Shown here one piece after another: positions 51,999-61,472 of a stretch of DNA of 64,000 nt. The position numbers and the translations under genes were made by a program. Source of the DNA: Microscillaceae bacterium (GTDB taxonomy: Bacteria; Bacteroidota; Bacteroidia; Cytophagales; Microscillaceae); NCBI GenBank assembly GCA_011390205.1, contig JAABSX010000010.1:37508-101507 (forward strand). Reading direction: 5' to 3'. The notes under the pieces were generated by a model, which ran no database searches, was not told the DNA's origin, and saw nothing but the letters and a program-made list of their open reading frames with translations. Numbering within the stretch: the first letter of the stretch is position 1; each line of letters opens with the position of its first letter.

Positions 51999-52892
51999 AT
52001 GAAAATAACGATAGACGATAATTCGGGTTACTGTTTTGGGGTAGAATACGCCATCCAAATGGCAGAAGATGAGCTACAAGAGAGCGAAAACCTCTACTGC
52101 CTCGGAGATATTGTACACAACGATATGGAAGTGAAGCGTCTTTATGAAAAAGGGTTGCGCATCATAGACAGAGAAGAAATGAGGCAACTCCATGATTGCA
52201 AGGTGCTTATCAGGGCACATGGTGAGCCGCCAGAGACCTACCAAATCGCACTAAAAAATAACCTAGAACTCATAGATGCCTCTTGCCCTGTAGTGCTTAA
52301 ACTCCAAAACAGGGTAAAAAATGCCTATGATACCAGTACAAAAAATAAAGGCCAAATTGTTATTTATGGCAAAGAAGGGCATGCCGAGGTCATTGGACTG
52401 ACAGGGCAGACAAACCAAGAAGCCATCATCGTGAGCAGTGAAGAAGATTTAGACAAAATAGACTTTTCTCGTCCTGTTACTTTGTTTAGCCAAACCACCA
52501 AGAGCACCAAAGGCTTTTATCATATCAAAGCCTGTATCGAGAAAAAAATAGAAGATGCCAAAGTACAAAATTTAGACAGCTTCAATGCCAATGACAGCAT
52601 CTGTAGGCAGGTCTCTAACCGTGAGCCACAGCTGCACAAATTCGCACAGACCCACGAGGTCATTGTCTTTGTGAGTGGCAAGAAAAGCTCTAATGGCAAA
52701 GCCCTTTATCAGGTCTGCAAAGCCATCAACTCGAAAAGTTACTTCATAGAAAATGAATCTGAGCTAGACCCTGAATGGCTGCAAGGTGTGCGCAGTGTCG
52801 GGATTTGTGGGGCTACTTCTACCCCGATGTGGCTCATGAAGCAAGTTTCTGCCCATATCCAAGAAATGAATGAGATGGCATTTGCCAGCTAA
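51999..52892 (+). CDS. ispH: 4-hydroxy-3-methylbut-2-enyl diphosphate reductase
   Basis: Last enzyme of the MEP isoprenoid pathway, making IPP and DMAPP with a [4Fe-4S] cluster. The three cluster cysteines are at positions 12 (GYCFGV), 96 (ASCPVV) and 202 (SICRQV), matching the family spacing. Other conserved parts are DIVHNDMEV, RAHGEPPET, GKEGHAEVIG, the QTTKS segment and the SSNGKAL and CGATSTP loops. The 297-residue length is normal. This window also holds a prenyltransferase-type GGGP synthase that would use pathway products. Confidence 0.96.
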   Translation: MKITIDDNSGYCFGVEYAIQMAEDELQESENLYCLGDIVHNDMEVKRLYEKGLRIIDREEMRQLHDCKVLIRAHGEPPETYQIALKNNLELIDASCPVVLKLQNRVKNAYDTSTKNKGQIVIYGKEGHAEVIGLTGQTNQEAIIVSSEEDLDKIDFSRPVTLFSQTTKSTKGFYHIKACIEKKIEDAKVQNLDSFNANDSICRQVSNREPQLHKFAQTHEVIVFVSGKKSSNGKALYQVCKAINSKSYFIENESELDPEWLQGVRSVGICGATSTPMWLMKQVSAHIQEMNEMAFAS

Positions 52893-52915
52893 TAAATTTC
52901 TGGCTTCGCTTGTGC

Positions 52916-52936
52916 GCCTGCTCACTTGGGCAGGCA
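52916..52936. terminator. Short GC hairpin after ispH
   Basis: GCCTGC and GCAGGC pair around an 8-base loop, 24 bases after the ispH stop and before the convergent porin stop. T-tracts are weak on both strands, so this is a tentative bidirectional terminator. Confidence 0.45.
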
Positions 52937-52951
52937 AAATAAATTATTTGT

Positions 52952-54919
52952 TTATTTAAAAAACATCCAATCTACCCCGAATATAAAGCTACGAGGCGCA
53001 CCAGGATAGCCAGGGGTAGTGATGTAGCCCGAGTCAGGGGCTTGGTTTGCCTGAGAAATCTTCAGGAAAAGGCGTAAGTTCTTTACTTTTACATTCAAAA
53101 ATAAATCTATGACGGCATAGCCTTGCACAAAAAAGCTGTCTTGCAAATAAAATTGCTTGCTTACAGGCATGTAAGCATCCGCAAAATAGCCCGATTTGTA
53201 GTGAATATCTACGCCGAACTGACTCTGCAAAAACTGTTTTAAAAAACAATCTTGACAATAAACCTGTGCATTGACAAAAATTTCAGGGATTCTTAAAAAA
53301 TTATTGCCTGTGTTTGCTGTCAAAAAGAATAAATTGCGCCCACGCAAAGGACCAAATTTAAAGTCAAGCCCTGCACCCAAGCGTATCAGTTGTATAAAAT
53401 CAGCCGTCTGCTGCGGGCGGGCAAGGGTATCCAAATACACCAAGTTATTAATCACTGTATAAGCACCCTGAGGCTTCAATACAAAATTACGATTGCGTGT
53501 CTGTAAAGTAATGCTTCCTTGCAGTTGATTGACCAGTGTATTCCCAAAATTATTCTCCCAGTTAAAGTGATTGCTGATAAACCGCTGCTGAAAAAGAGAA
53601 GGTGCATACAGCATACTCTCAAAACCAGCCTCTAGGTTTTTATTCCTAAAAGTGCCCCTTAATTTGTAATTATCTCCTAATAAAATCTCTGCATCTGCTT
53701 CAAGACGAGAAGAATCACTAAACTGATAAAACAAAGTGCCTCCCAGCATATTGTCAAGCCCTCCTAAAATCCTTTTGTTGATTTGTGATTGTGAAGCAAT
53801 GCTAGAGTCAGGTGCAAGCTCTCGGAGTGTGGCATTCTCATAGCTGCTTGTCCAGCGGTAAAGCCTTGTTTTAAAATAAACTCGGTAATTAAATTTTTCT
53901 AATTTCCCCTTAAACCCAGCGGTGTTTTCTATGGTATTATAAATAGTTTGCTCATCAGTTCTTTGGGCATTAAAGTTATACACACGAAAAGAACCCTGCT
54001 CTCCCGTAGGGCTTCGCCCCGACACATTGTCTTGGGTGAGCGGATAAAAAGCAGCATTGAGGCCGAGGTTAGTATCAACAAATGAGTCTAACTGCCTTCT
54101 AATATCTAGGCGCTGAAACACAGTAAAAGCAGGGTTTAGACTGTATTGATGGAATAAATATTGACTACTGATAGACTCTCGGCTGTCTGCTGTTTGTTTA
54201 AGCCTGGCATCTACCTCTCTGAAGCTAAAAAGCCCATTGTTGGGAAGCTCTGGATTGGGTTCTACCCCTCCCGTCTCGCCCATAGAAAGGTTAAGATGTG
54301 CAAAATGATACAATAACTGGTATTTTTTATTTTCACTTTGATAGCTTGTAAAGAGTAAGAATCGGATGGCATCCCCCAGCCTATCCTCACTAAAGGCCGA
54401 GCCAAACTGACGGTTAGAAGTAACCCTGCCATATTTGAAGCCTACATTCCAGCGTTCGTTGATATTGCGTGCATACAAAAACGTAAGCTCTTGGTCACTG
54501 TTAGAGCCTTGCACATAATAGGCTTGGGTAAAAGGTGATTTGGTATTGTAATATTTGACATTTTCTGGCAGATGCCCTAGCAGCCTGTAGTTATCTAGCC
54601 CCAGCCTAGCCCCTATCTGTGTAGGCAATTCAAAAAAAACAGGACGCATGGCAGTGCCTATGACACCCAAATCTTGGTATTGGTTTTGGTGCCTTTGCGG
54701 ATAAGTATAGCGGTGAAAATTTTGGATAGAAGTATCTACCGTAGATTGTATGCCTGAATCATCCAAGAGTGATTTTTCTAGGAAAAACTCCGTGGTCTTA
54801 GGGCCGTAGATTTGCTGTGTGGTATCATCTAGTATTTGTGCTTGTGCACCGCCCAAAGTCCAATACATAGAAATACAAATACCCAATACCCACAAAAACA
54901 ACTTGATCATTGTATGCAT
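52952..54919 (-). CDS. Putative outer membrane porin (Porin_10-like)
   Basis: A 655-residue exported protein. The start at 54919 (or 54910) places the signal peptide (IKLFLWVLGICISMYWTLGGAQAQ) at the N-terminus; an ATG at 54964 is too early. The mature sequence has the alternating pattern of a large beta barrel. The early segment with FFELPTQIGARLGLDNYRLL, YYNTKSPFTQAYYVQGS and NINERWNVGFKYGR is typical of the Bacteroidota 'putative porin' family, and it ends FIFGVDWMFFK with aromatic residues for barrel insertion. Substrate unknown. Confidence 0.85.
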   Translation of the reverse strand: MHTMIKLFLWVLGICISMYWTLGGAQAQILDDTTQQIYGPKTTEFFLEKSLLDDSGIQSTVDTSIQNFHRYTYPQRHQNQYQDLGVIGTAMRPVFFELPTQIGARLGLDNYRLLGHLPENVKYYNTKSPFTQAYYVQGSNSDQELTFLYARNINERWNVGFKYGRVTSNRQFGSAFSEDRLGDAIRFLLFTSYQSENKKYQLLYHFAHLNLSMGETGGVEPNPELPNNGLFSFREVDARLKQTADSRESISSQYLFHQYSLNPAFTVFQRLDIRRQLDSFVDTNLGLNAAFYPLTQDNVSGRSPTGEQGSFRVYNFNAQRTDEQTIYNTIENTAGFKGKLEKFNYRVYFKTRLYRWTSSYENATLRELAPDSSIASQSQINKRILGGLDNMLGGTLFYQFSDSSRLEADAEILLGDNYKLRGTFRNKNLEAGFESMLYAPSLFQQRFISNHFNWENNFGNTLVNQLQGSITLQTRNRNFVLKPQGAYTVINNLVYLDTLARPQQTADFIQLIRLGAGLDFKFGPLRGRNLFFLTANTGNNFLRIPEIFVNAQVYCQDCFLKQFLQSQFGVDIHYKSGYFADAYMPVSKQFYLQDSFFVQGYAVIDLFLNVKVKNLRLFLKISQANQAPDSGYITTPGYPGAPRSFIFGVDWMFFK

Positions 54920-55072
54920 AATATATCCAAAAAACGCTTTGCAAAGAAAAAAGCTAGACAGCAAAGCCCCAAACTATTAAGAAAAATTAACGTTTGTAAA
55001 GCCCTGCAATAAGTAGTAAATTAAAAATTAGTTTCCAAACCATTCATTCTAAAAAAGCGTTTTTTGCTTAGA

Positions 55073-56581
55073 ATGTCCGAGATAGATTCTGAAATATATA
55101 CATCATTGCGTTTGGCAAATCAGCAAAGCATACGCATAGAAACCGAAGCCCTCGGCCGTGGCGGGGAGGGAAATGTCTATGCCGTGTCTTATCCTGCCCA
55201 ATGGAAAGGGCACGTGGTCAAAATATACCACCCCCAAGAGCGAAAAGCCCTGCGAGAAGCTAAACTAAACTACATGATAGAGCACCCACCCAAAATAGCT
55301 GATGGGCATTCTGTCATTTGGCCTAGCTCAATTGTGTATCGTGAAGGAAAGTTTATGGGCTACCTCATGCCCCAAGCCCCAGGGCTATATGACCTGACTG
55401 TGCTGAGCAGTCTGAAAATTTCTTCAAGAATCCCCCATGAATGGCAAGAAAAATACACACGAAGTCAGGTCTCGGGGCTTACCAACCGACTCAAAATCTG
55501 CTATAATCTTGCGTATGCCGTCAATATATTGCACCAAACCGAGCGGTATGTGTTGGTAGATATGAAGCCCGAGAACATCAAACTGAGCCTCAACGGACAA
55601 ATATCACTCTTAGACATTGATTCTGTAGAGATTACAGACCATCAGCAGCTACTCTTCTCTGCCGAAAAACTCACCGCAGAGTATAGCCCACCTGAGATGC
55701 AAGACCTTAACCATCACCAAGATTTAATCCCTGAAACTTGGGACAGATTCTCTATGGCAGTCATTTTTTATAAAATTTTGCTTGGGCTACATCCTTTCAC
55801 AGGCACAGGCAAAGATACATACAGCCACTTGATGTCTTATACCGAAAAGATACGTGCAGGTTTGTTTCCTTTTGGAAGCAAAGCAGATTATCTGGCGGTC
55901 ATCCCCAAACCTCACGATAATTTTATGGCATTGCCTGTCTCTATGCAGCAGCTTTTTAAAGATTGTTTTGATAAAGGATGTAGCATGCCCACACTCAGAC
56001 CCACAGCTGAAGCTTGGAAACAAGCCCTGATAGCGCCTCAGATGATAGCACACAAATACCAAAACCCTTTACAACTTCCTGTACGAAGGGCTGAAATACA
56101 GACTGCTTCCGAGGTATTTGAGCTAGAAAAAATGACATTGTCTGTTGAATACAATGCGGGTTCTATGATAGCCATTAACTTGGTAAACGTTGTCAATATA
56201 CTTGACCTAAATACTACATTGACCTTCATGAGTTTTACAGTGCTTGTCGGAGGGGCATTGATTGGATTTGTGTCAGGGTTTAAATACATCAGACAAATAG
56301 AGTTTGACCAGAATACACGGGAGTTGATTATTCATTATAAAGGATTTATTCAGAAGAAAGCACTAAAAAAATACAAAATAGACAAAATTCAAGCTACTTT
56401 TGGTTTTGAGAACAAGAGCAAGCGGGTTTTGAGGCTGTATGTCAAAACATCTTTTAACAGACGGCAAATTGCTAAACTGACCATAGACCAAAAAAACACC
56501 AACGAAGCCGTTATTAAAGACATCGTAAAAAGAATCAGGCACATCGGGATTCGGGTGAGCCGCCCAGGAACAATTCCTTAA
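55073..56581 (+). CDS. Divergent protein kinase with C-terminal membrane segments
   Basis: A 502-residue protein; the ATG at 55073 is preferred over a TTG at 55064. Residues about 25-300 are a Hanks-like kinase domain: glycine loop LGRGGEGNVY, lysine in VVKIYHP, catalytic VDMKPENIKL, metal-binding DID in place of DFG, and SPPEM in place of APE. The usual catalytic-loop His is missing before the Asp. Two hydrophobic segments follow at about 375-420, then a basic beta-rich domain. This resembles kinases found with PP2C/vWA partners, but none is nearby. It may be active, since Lys, Asp, Asn and the second Asp are kept. Confidence 0.8.
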   Translation: MSEIDSEIYTSLRLANQQSIRIETEALGRGGEGNVYAVSYPAQWKGHVVKIYHPQERKALREAKLNYMIEHPPKIADGHSVIWPSSIVYREGKFMGYLMPQAPGLYDLTVLSSLKISSRIPHEWQEKYTRSQVSGLTNRLKICYNLAYAVNILHQTERYVLVDMKPENIKLSLNGQISLLDIDSVEITDHQQLLFSAEKLTAEYSPPEMQDLNHHQDLIPETWDRFSMAVIFYKILLGLHPFTGTGKDTYSHLMSYTEKIRAGLFPFGSKADYLAVIPKPHDNFMALPVSMQQLFKDCFDKGCSMPTLRPTAEAWKQALIAPQMIAHKYQNPLQLPVRRAEIQTASEVFELEKMTLSVEYNAGSMIAINLVNVVNILDLNTTLTFMSFTVLVGGALIGFVSGFKYIRQIEFDQNTRELIIHYKGFIQKKALKKYKIDKIQATFGFENKSKRVLRLYVKTSFNRRQIAKLTIDQKNTNEAVIKDIVKRIRHIGIRVSRPGTIP

Positions 56582-56662
56582 GCCCCAAAGGCGTACATTT
56601 TTTTAAACTTTCTACATGCTTTGAGAGTTGTATTTTGCGTAACAATAACAGGCAAAATAAAT

Positions 56663-57790
56663 ATGAATACACAAAACCAATCCCCTAAAATAGGAGTGCT
56701 CATCGTCAATCTAGGAACTCCAGACAGCCCCCGTGTACCAGATGTACGCAAGTATTTGAGAGAGTTTTTAATGGATTGGCGAGTAGTAGATGTGCCTTTT
56801 ATCTTAAGGTTTATATTGGTCAATGGCATTATAGCCCCTTTTCGCTCCCCCAAATCTGCAAGGGAGTACCGCAAGCTTTTTACAGAAGAAGGCTCACCTC
56901 TTAAGTTTTATGGAGAGCGAGTAGAAAAGAAACTGCAAAATGCCTTGGGTGAGCAATACATAGTAAAACTGGCCATGCGCTACCAAAGCCCAAGCATCAA
57001 ATCTTCTTTGGATGCACTCAATAATCAAGGCTTAGAAAAAATAATCGTCATACCACTCTTCCCTCAATATGCCTCTGCCACATCAGGCTCAGTTCACGAC
57101 AAGGTAATGGAAATCCTCCGAACTTGGCAAGTAGTGCCAGAGATAGATTTTGTGCATAATTTTTACGACCATCCTCTCTTTATCAAAGCCTTTACAGAGA
57201 TAGGCAAGAGCTACATGGAAAAAGAAGCCTATGACCATTACCTGTTCTCTTACCATGGGCTACCCGAGAGACAGCTTCGCAAAGCCGACTGTAGCGGGCA
57301 ATGCCTCAAAGCTGCCAAAGCAGATAAAAGCCTGAGAGATGAGGCAAACTGCTGCGAAACCATCCACGCACTTAACCGAAGCTGCTATAGAGCACAGTGT
57401 TTTGAAACCACCAGACTGCTTACCAAGGCTTTGGGTATTCCAGAAGATAAATACACGGTTTCTTTCCAATCTCGCCTTGGGCAAGATGAATGGATTAAAC
57501 CTTATACAGAAGATAAAGTAGAAGAATTTGCAAAGTTAGGCATCAAAAAAGTATTGGCATTCTCCCCTGCCTTCGTTTCTGACTGCTTAGAGACTACCAT
57601 AGAAGTAGGGGAAGAGTACAAAGAAAAGTTTGAAGAAGCGGGCGGAGAGCATTGGCAGCTTGTGGATAGCCTCAATGAGCATCCAATCTGGATAGAACTG
57701 CTCAAAGACTTGGCACATCAGCACAGCAATATCCAAAGCCGAATCCCGTATCAAGAGCTAGAAACAAGTGTAGAGCCTACTAAAACATAA
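56663..57790 (+). CDS. hemH: Ferrochelatase
   Basis: Inserts ferrous iron into protoporphyrin IX, the last step of heme synthesis. The ATG at 56663 gives 375 residues beginning MNTQNQSPKIGVLIVNLGTP, the family start. Key parts are NLGTPDSP, YRKLFTEEGSPL, the catalytic histidine in LFSYHGLPERQLRKADCSG, and SFQSRLGQDEWIKPYT, then SPAFVSDCLETTIEV. A cysteine-rich stretch with about six Cys (CSGQC, NCCET, SCYRAQC) follows the histidine. Some bacterial ferrochelatases have similar cysteines, sometimes for an iron-sulfur cluster; whether this is so here is open. Confidence 0.95.
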   Translation: MNTQNQSPKIGVLIVNLGTPDSPRVPDVRKYLREFLMDWRVVDVPFILRFILVNGIIAPFRSPKSAREYRKLFTEEGSPLKFYGERVEKKLQNALGEQYIVKLAMRYQSPSIKSSLDALNNQGLEKIIVIPLFPQYASATSGSVHDKVMEILRTWQVVPEIDFVHNFYDHPLFIKAFTEIGKSYMEKEAYDHYLFSYHGLPERQLRKADCSGQCLKAAKADKSLRDEANCCETIHALNRSCYRAQCFETTRLLTKALGIPEDKYTVSFQSRLGQDEWIKPYTEDKVEEFAKLGIKKVLAFSPAFVSDCLETTIEVGEEYKEKFEEAGGEHWQLVDSLNEHPIWIELLKDLAHQHSNIQSRIPYQELETSVEPTKT

Positions 57791-57878
57791 GGAAAGCACA
57801 GGTTTACCGCCAAGCCACTACACGTGTTCTCTGGAATTTGCCTCAAATTATCCTGTGATGCTATTCTGAGCTGGTGAA

Positions 57879-57908
57879 GGAGCTTAAAATTGTACTTGCT
57901 TAAGCTCC
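57879..57908. repeat. Hairpin downstream of hemH
   Basis: Arms GGAGCTTAA and TTAAGCTCC form a perfect 9-base-pair stem with a 12-base loop in the spacer between hemH and rpmG. It is preceded by TATTCTGAGCTGGTGAAGG, a phrase common in Bacteroidota interspersed repeats. No T-tract follows, so a role as a terminator is doubtful. Confidence 0.5.
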
Positions 57909-58049
57909 CACAACTGGTCAAAAATGATATTTCGAAACAGATGTAGGTCAGTATGACTAGATACTTAAAAATATATTACAGATTAAATATTGCAGATACC
58001 AACAAGATTATTTAACTTTGCATTCCCATAGAAAAAAACGAGTAAGACA

Positions 58050-58238
58050 ATGGCTAAGAAAGGAAAAGGAAACAGAATACAAGTGATTATGGAGTGTACT
58101 GAACACAAGAACAGTGGCATGCCAGGAACATCAAGATACATCACTACCAAAAATCGTAAAAATACGACACAAAGGTTGGAGCTGAAGAAATACAACTCTA
58201 TCCTTAAAAAATATACCGTTCACCGAGAAATTAAATAA
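58050..58238 (+). CDS. rpmG: 50S ribosomal protein L33
   Basis: A 62-residue basic protein of the large ribosomal subunit (bL33). [10 protein letters not shown] at the N-terminus, the [12 protein letters not shown] core and the [20 protein letters not shown] end match the family. Only one cysteine remains where the zinc-binding form has four, so it is the zinc-free type. It is followed after 3 bases by a DUF4295 gene and then ftsY, a Bacteroidota gene order. rpmB, often just upstream, is not here. Confidence 0.95.
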   Translation: MAKKGKGNRIQVIMECTEHKNSGMPGTSRYITTKNRKNTTQRLELKKYNSILKKYTVHREIK

Positions 58239-58241
58239 ATT

Positions 58242-58394
58242 ATGGCAAAGAAAACCGTAGCATCTCTTAAAGACAAAACCGCCAAAGGTTATGCAAAAGT
58301 AATCAGAGCTGTACGCTCACCTAAAACGGGCGCTTACACGTTCAAAGAGGAAATTGTACCTGTCGATTCAGTTTCTGATGTACTAAGCAAGTAA
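58242..58394 (+). CDS. DUF4295 family small basic protein (ribosome-associated candidate)
   Basis: A 50-residue basic protein starting MAKKTVASLKDKT and ending VSDVLSK. It matches the Bacteroidota DUF4295 family, which always sits between rpmG and ftsY. Its size, charge and position 3 bases after L33 argue for a ribosomal role. I recall that a protein of this kind was found as an extra large-subunit protein in a Flavobacterium ribosome, but cannot confirm it here. A terminator follows, separating the pair from ftsY. Confidence 0.85.
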   Translation: MAKKTVASLKDKTAKGYAKVIRAVRSPKTGAYTFKEEIVPVDSVSDVLSK

Positions 58395-58417
58395 GTAAAA
58401 ATATTTTACAAAGGTAT

Positions 58418-58445
58418 AAGCCTCTCATAAGGGAGGCTTTTTTTG
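58418..58445 (+). terminator. Terminator after rpmG and the DUF4295 gene
   Basis: A 9-base-pair stem (58418-58426 with 58431-58439, one G-U pair) with an ATAA loop, running into a T-tract. ftsY starts 38 bases later, so it either has its own start or relies on read-through. Confidence 0.8.
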
Positions 58446-58483
58446 TGTTTCTTTCGTATCTTCGGGAAAAAAAAAGAAAAACT

Positions 58484-59449
58484 ATGAAATTTAATTTTTT
58501 CTCTAAAAACAACGGCGAAAATAAAAAAAACCTTGACAAGGGTTTAGAAAAAACAAAGCAAAATTTTTTCACCAAAATAGCAAAAGCCACTGTAGGGAAG
58601 ACTACCGTAGATGAGCAGGTATTAGATGAACTCGAAGAAATCTTAATTAGCTCTGATGTAGGTGTGGATACTACTATCAAAATCATCAGAAGAATAGAAG
58701 AACGGGTGAAGCAAGATAAATACCTCAATACTAAAGAGTTAGATTTTATTCTAAGAGACGAAATCGTTAATCTACTTGGTGAAAATAACGTAACTGAACC
58801 CGAAGATTTTTATATCCCAGCACTTTCCACTCCTTATATCATCTTGGTAGTAGGCGTAAATGGTGTCGGCAAAACTACCACCATTGGCAAGCTCGCCTCA
58901 CAGTTTACACAAAGAGGCAAAAAAGTAATGCTCGGTGCTGCAGATACTTTCAGAGCCGCCGCCGTACAACAATTGCAAATCTGGGGAGAACGCACTGGAG
59001 TACAAGTAATCTCACACGGAATGAATACTGACCCTGCCGCAGTAGCCTATGATACTGTAAAACAGGCAGTTGAGGCAAAAGCAGATGTAGTCATCATAGA
59101 TACCGCAGGCAGGCTGCAGACCAAAAAACCCCTCATGGAAGAGCTTGGTAAAATCCGAAGAGTCATCAAAAAGGTAGTAGAAGATGGCCCTCATGATGTA
59201 ATGCTGGTACTAGACGGAAGTACAGGACAAAATGCCTTCTTACAAGCCCAAGAGTTTACTAGAGTTACAGAAGTTTCTTCCCTAGCCATCACCAAACTAG
59301 ATGGCACAGCCAAAGGGGGCGTAGTGATAGGCATCAGTGATCAGTTTAAAATACCTGTCAGATACATCGGTGTAGGAGAAAAAGTAGAAGATTTGCAGAT
59401 TTTTAACAAAAAAGAGTTCGTAGATTCACTTTTTAACAAAGTGCAGTAA
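58484..59449 (+). CDS. ftsY: Signal recognition particle receptor FtsY
   Basis: SRP GTPase that docks ribosome-nascent chain complexes at the membrane. Start at the ATG at 58484, giving 321 residues; the basic/aromatic N-terminus (MKFNFFSKNN) is short, and the long acidic A domain of E. coli is missing, as usual in this phylum. The NG domain is complete: GVNGVGKTTTIGKLA, DTFRAAAVQQL, DTAGRLQTKKPLMEEL, TKLDGTAKGGV and GVGEKVEDLQIF. Confidence 0.96.
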   Translation: MKFNFFSKNNGENKKNLDKGLEKTKQNFFTKIAKATVGKTTVDEQVLDELEEILISSDVGVDTTIKIIRRIEERVKQDKYLNTKELDFILRDEIVNLLGENNVTEPEDFYIPALSTPYIILVVGVNGVGKTTTIGKLASQFTQRGKKVMLGAADTFRAAAVQQLQIWGERTGVQVISHGMNTDPAAVAYDTVKQAVEAKADVVIIDTAGRLQTKKPLMEELGKIRRVIKKVVEDGPHDVMLVLDGSTGQNAFLQAQEFTRVTEVSSLAITKLDGTAKGGVVIGISDQFKIPVRYIGVGEKVEDLQIFNKKEFVDSLFNKVQ

Positions 59450-59482
59450 AGAGCTACGGGTCATCGTTAGAGACTGTATTTT

Positions 59483-60355
59483 CTAAGATACTTTTACCTT
59501 TCTGCCATCGGGCATCTCAAAGAGCAAAGATTTACAAACCTCTATCAGGGCTTCCATAAAATCTTCCCAATTATGAAAATTTACCTCTGCCTGAAACTGC
59601 GTGATAATTTCTAAAACGGTATCAGGCTTTTCACCTAAGTAAATCCGATACGCTTGGCTGTTGTCCTCACTTCCACGGTTCTTCATTTCCATAAAAATAA
59701 GATGCTCATCTAAATAATAATCAAGCTGTATCACCAGCACTTCATTTTTTTGATAGATGGCAGTAGCCTGTGGGCTAAGACGCTGGTCATTCTCCCAGAG
59801 CGCCTTATAATCTTCGATCTGCCAACCCTCTTGTTTCAAAACACTTAAAAATTTTTGACGGTTAAGCCAAGCCAATGCCGAGAGTTGGCTTTGTTTGCTA
59901 GGTTTGCCCCTGTATCGCATTTGTTTGAGCTTATGAAGTGGCTCTCTGAGTAAATCATAAAATGCATCGTCTTCCTCAAAACACTTGAAAGCAAGAGATT
60001 GGCTGGCGATTTCTGCATAAAAAGGATTGAGCATGACAGAAGCACGGAGAGCCTCCAAGGCTTCCGCCATTTCATTGAGGAGTGAAAGCACACAAGCTTT
60101 TTGATAATAATGAAAATCTTTTTGCTTCTCTAGCTGTATCTCTCGCTCATATTCGGCAAGTGCCCGCCTCAGATACATACCTGCCTCAGCAAATCGCTGA
60201 ACTTGAATCAAAGTAAAACCTGCCTCATACCAGGCCTCAGGTTTGTTTTTATCTAAAAGTGTAGCTTTCTTGAAGCATTCGGCAGCCGCCTGATAGTCTC
60301 CCAAGTGTTGATAGCCCAAGCCCTGCTCATAATGTTTATTAAATTCGTCTCCCAT
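59483..60355 (-). CDS. TPR-containing cytoplasmic protein
   Basis: A 290-residue protein without a signal peptide. The first 130 residues carry about three tetratricopeptide repeats (GYQHLGDYQAAAECFKKATLLDKNKPEAWYEAGF...). The rest, including LIFMEMKNRGSEDNSQAYRIYLGEKPDTVLEII, is a mixed alpha/beta domain I do not recognise. It converges on ftsY. A role in protein interaction is likely; nothing more can be said. Confidence 0.75.
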   Translation of the reverse strand: MGDEFNKHYEQGLGYQHLGDYQAAAECFKKATLLDKNKPEAWYEAGFTLIQVQRFAEAGMYLRRALAEYEREIQLEKQKDFHYYQKACVLSLLNEMAEALEALRASVMLNPFYAEIASQSLAFKCFEEDDAFYDLLREPLHKLKQMRYRGKPSKQSQLSALAWLNRQKFLSVLKQEGWQIEDYKALWENDQRLSPQATAIYQKNEVLVIQLDYYLDEHLIFMEMKNRGSEDNSQAYRIYLGEKPDTVLEIITQFQAEVNFHNWEDFMEALIEVCKSLLFEMPDGRKVKVS

Positions 60356-60574
60356 TTTTTGAACTTAGTCACCATCCACAGATACAAAAAGCTGACAGAT
60401 GTATATTTTGATACAAATATGATATCTTTGATAATTTAATCTTAAACATCTTTAAAATTTACAAAAAGTTTGCCTAAACGTATTTTTTCGCTTTCATTTG
60501 AGTTTTAATAATGAACTTTACTGAGCAGACTTATCCGCCATCTTATAACAGTAGTCTTTATAAATCATCATCTT

Positions 60575-61438
60575 ATGAAATCAAAAAAGTATTTATTTTT
60601 TTGTCTTGCAGGTATTTTCTTATGGAATATCCCGAAGATAGCAGCCCAAGAAAAAGCATGTGGCTTTTGTGAGCAGACATTCATACCTGTGAGGGCAGAA
60701 AAAAGCCATACAAGTGAGCAAGTTACACAATTAGTTTTTGGGGATGTGTATCAAATCTTAAATTATTCGGAAGATAAAACCTGGGCAAAAATAGAAAATC
60801 ACTTTGATAAATACCAAGGCTGGATTCCTGCAGAAGCACTCTTTATGATTTCTGAAGCATATTGCACAGAATTTACCCAAAAAACACATTCAGTAGCAGC
60901 CGATTATACAGGCTATATCCTTATAGAAGGGAAAAAAATAGTCATCCCCGCAGGGAGTTCTTTGCCTTTCTTAGAGAAGGGATTTATCAGAATAGAAAAT
61001 AAAGAATACGAATACAAAGGAAAAAGTCAGGCACTGAATTACCAAAATGGTAAAAAATTACTGCTCCAGACTGCCAGAACCTACCTTGGCACACCTTACC
61101 TCTGGGGCGGAAAGACCAAGCAAGGCATTGACTGCTCAGGATTCACGCAAATGGTCTTCAAACAAAGTGGTTTTGACTTGCCTCGTGACTCTTATCAGCA
61201 AGCCGAAGTAGGCAAAAAAATTACTTTAGAAAATGCTCAACCTGGAGATGTCGCATTCTTTCAGCGAAAAGCCGAAGGAGAGGGCAAAGTAGTACACGTA
61301 GGGATTTACCTTGGCAAAGGAAAAATTATCCATGCAGATGGGCAGGTCCGAATCAACCAACTAGACCAAAAAGGCATTTACAGAGATGACCTAGGCAAAC
61401 ACTCACATTTCTTAAAATTTTTGAGAAGAATGGAGTAA
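60575..61438 (+). CDS. Exported NlpC/P60 peptidoglycan endopeptidase with SH3-like domain
   Basis: A 287-residue envelope hydrolase that cleaves peptide stems of peptidoglycan. The signal peptide ends near KIAAQ, then comes an SH3-like region (FIPVRAEKSHTSEQVTQLVFGDVYQIL..., about 30-150). The catalytic NlpC/P60 domain has Cys187 in GIDCSGF, His241 in VVHVGIYL and a third polar residue, His253, in IIHADG. PYLWGGKT and QPGDVAFF are further signatures. It is followed by the acyl-CoA carboxylase gene 34 bases downstream. Confidence 0.93.
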   Translation: MKSKKYLFFCLAGIFLWNIPKIAAQEKACGFCEQTFIPVRAEKSHTSEQVTQLVFGDVYQILNYSEDKTWAKIENHFDKYQGWIPAEALFMISEAYCTEFTQKTHSVAADYTGYILIEGKKIVIPAGSSLPFLEKGFIRIENKEYEYKGKSQALNYQNGKKLLLQTARTYLGTPYLWGGKTKQGIDCSGFTQMVFKQSGFDLPRDSYQQAEVGKKITLENAQPGDVAFFQRKAEGEGKVVHVGIYLGKGKIIHADGQVRINQLDQKGIYRDDLGKHSHFLKFLRRME

Positions 61439-61472
61439 AAGGTACAAAACAATAAATATCGATAAAATAAAA

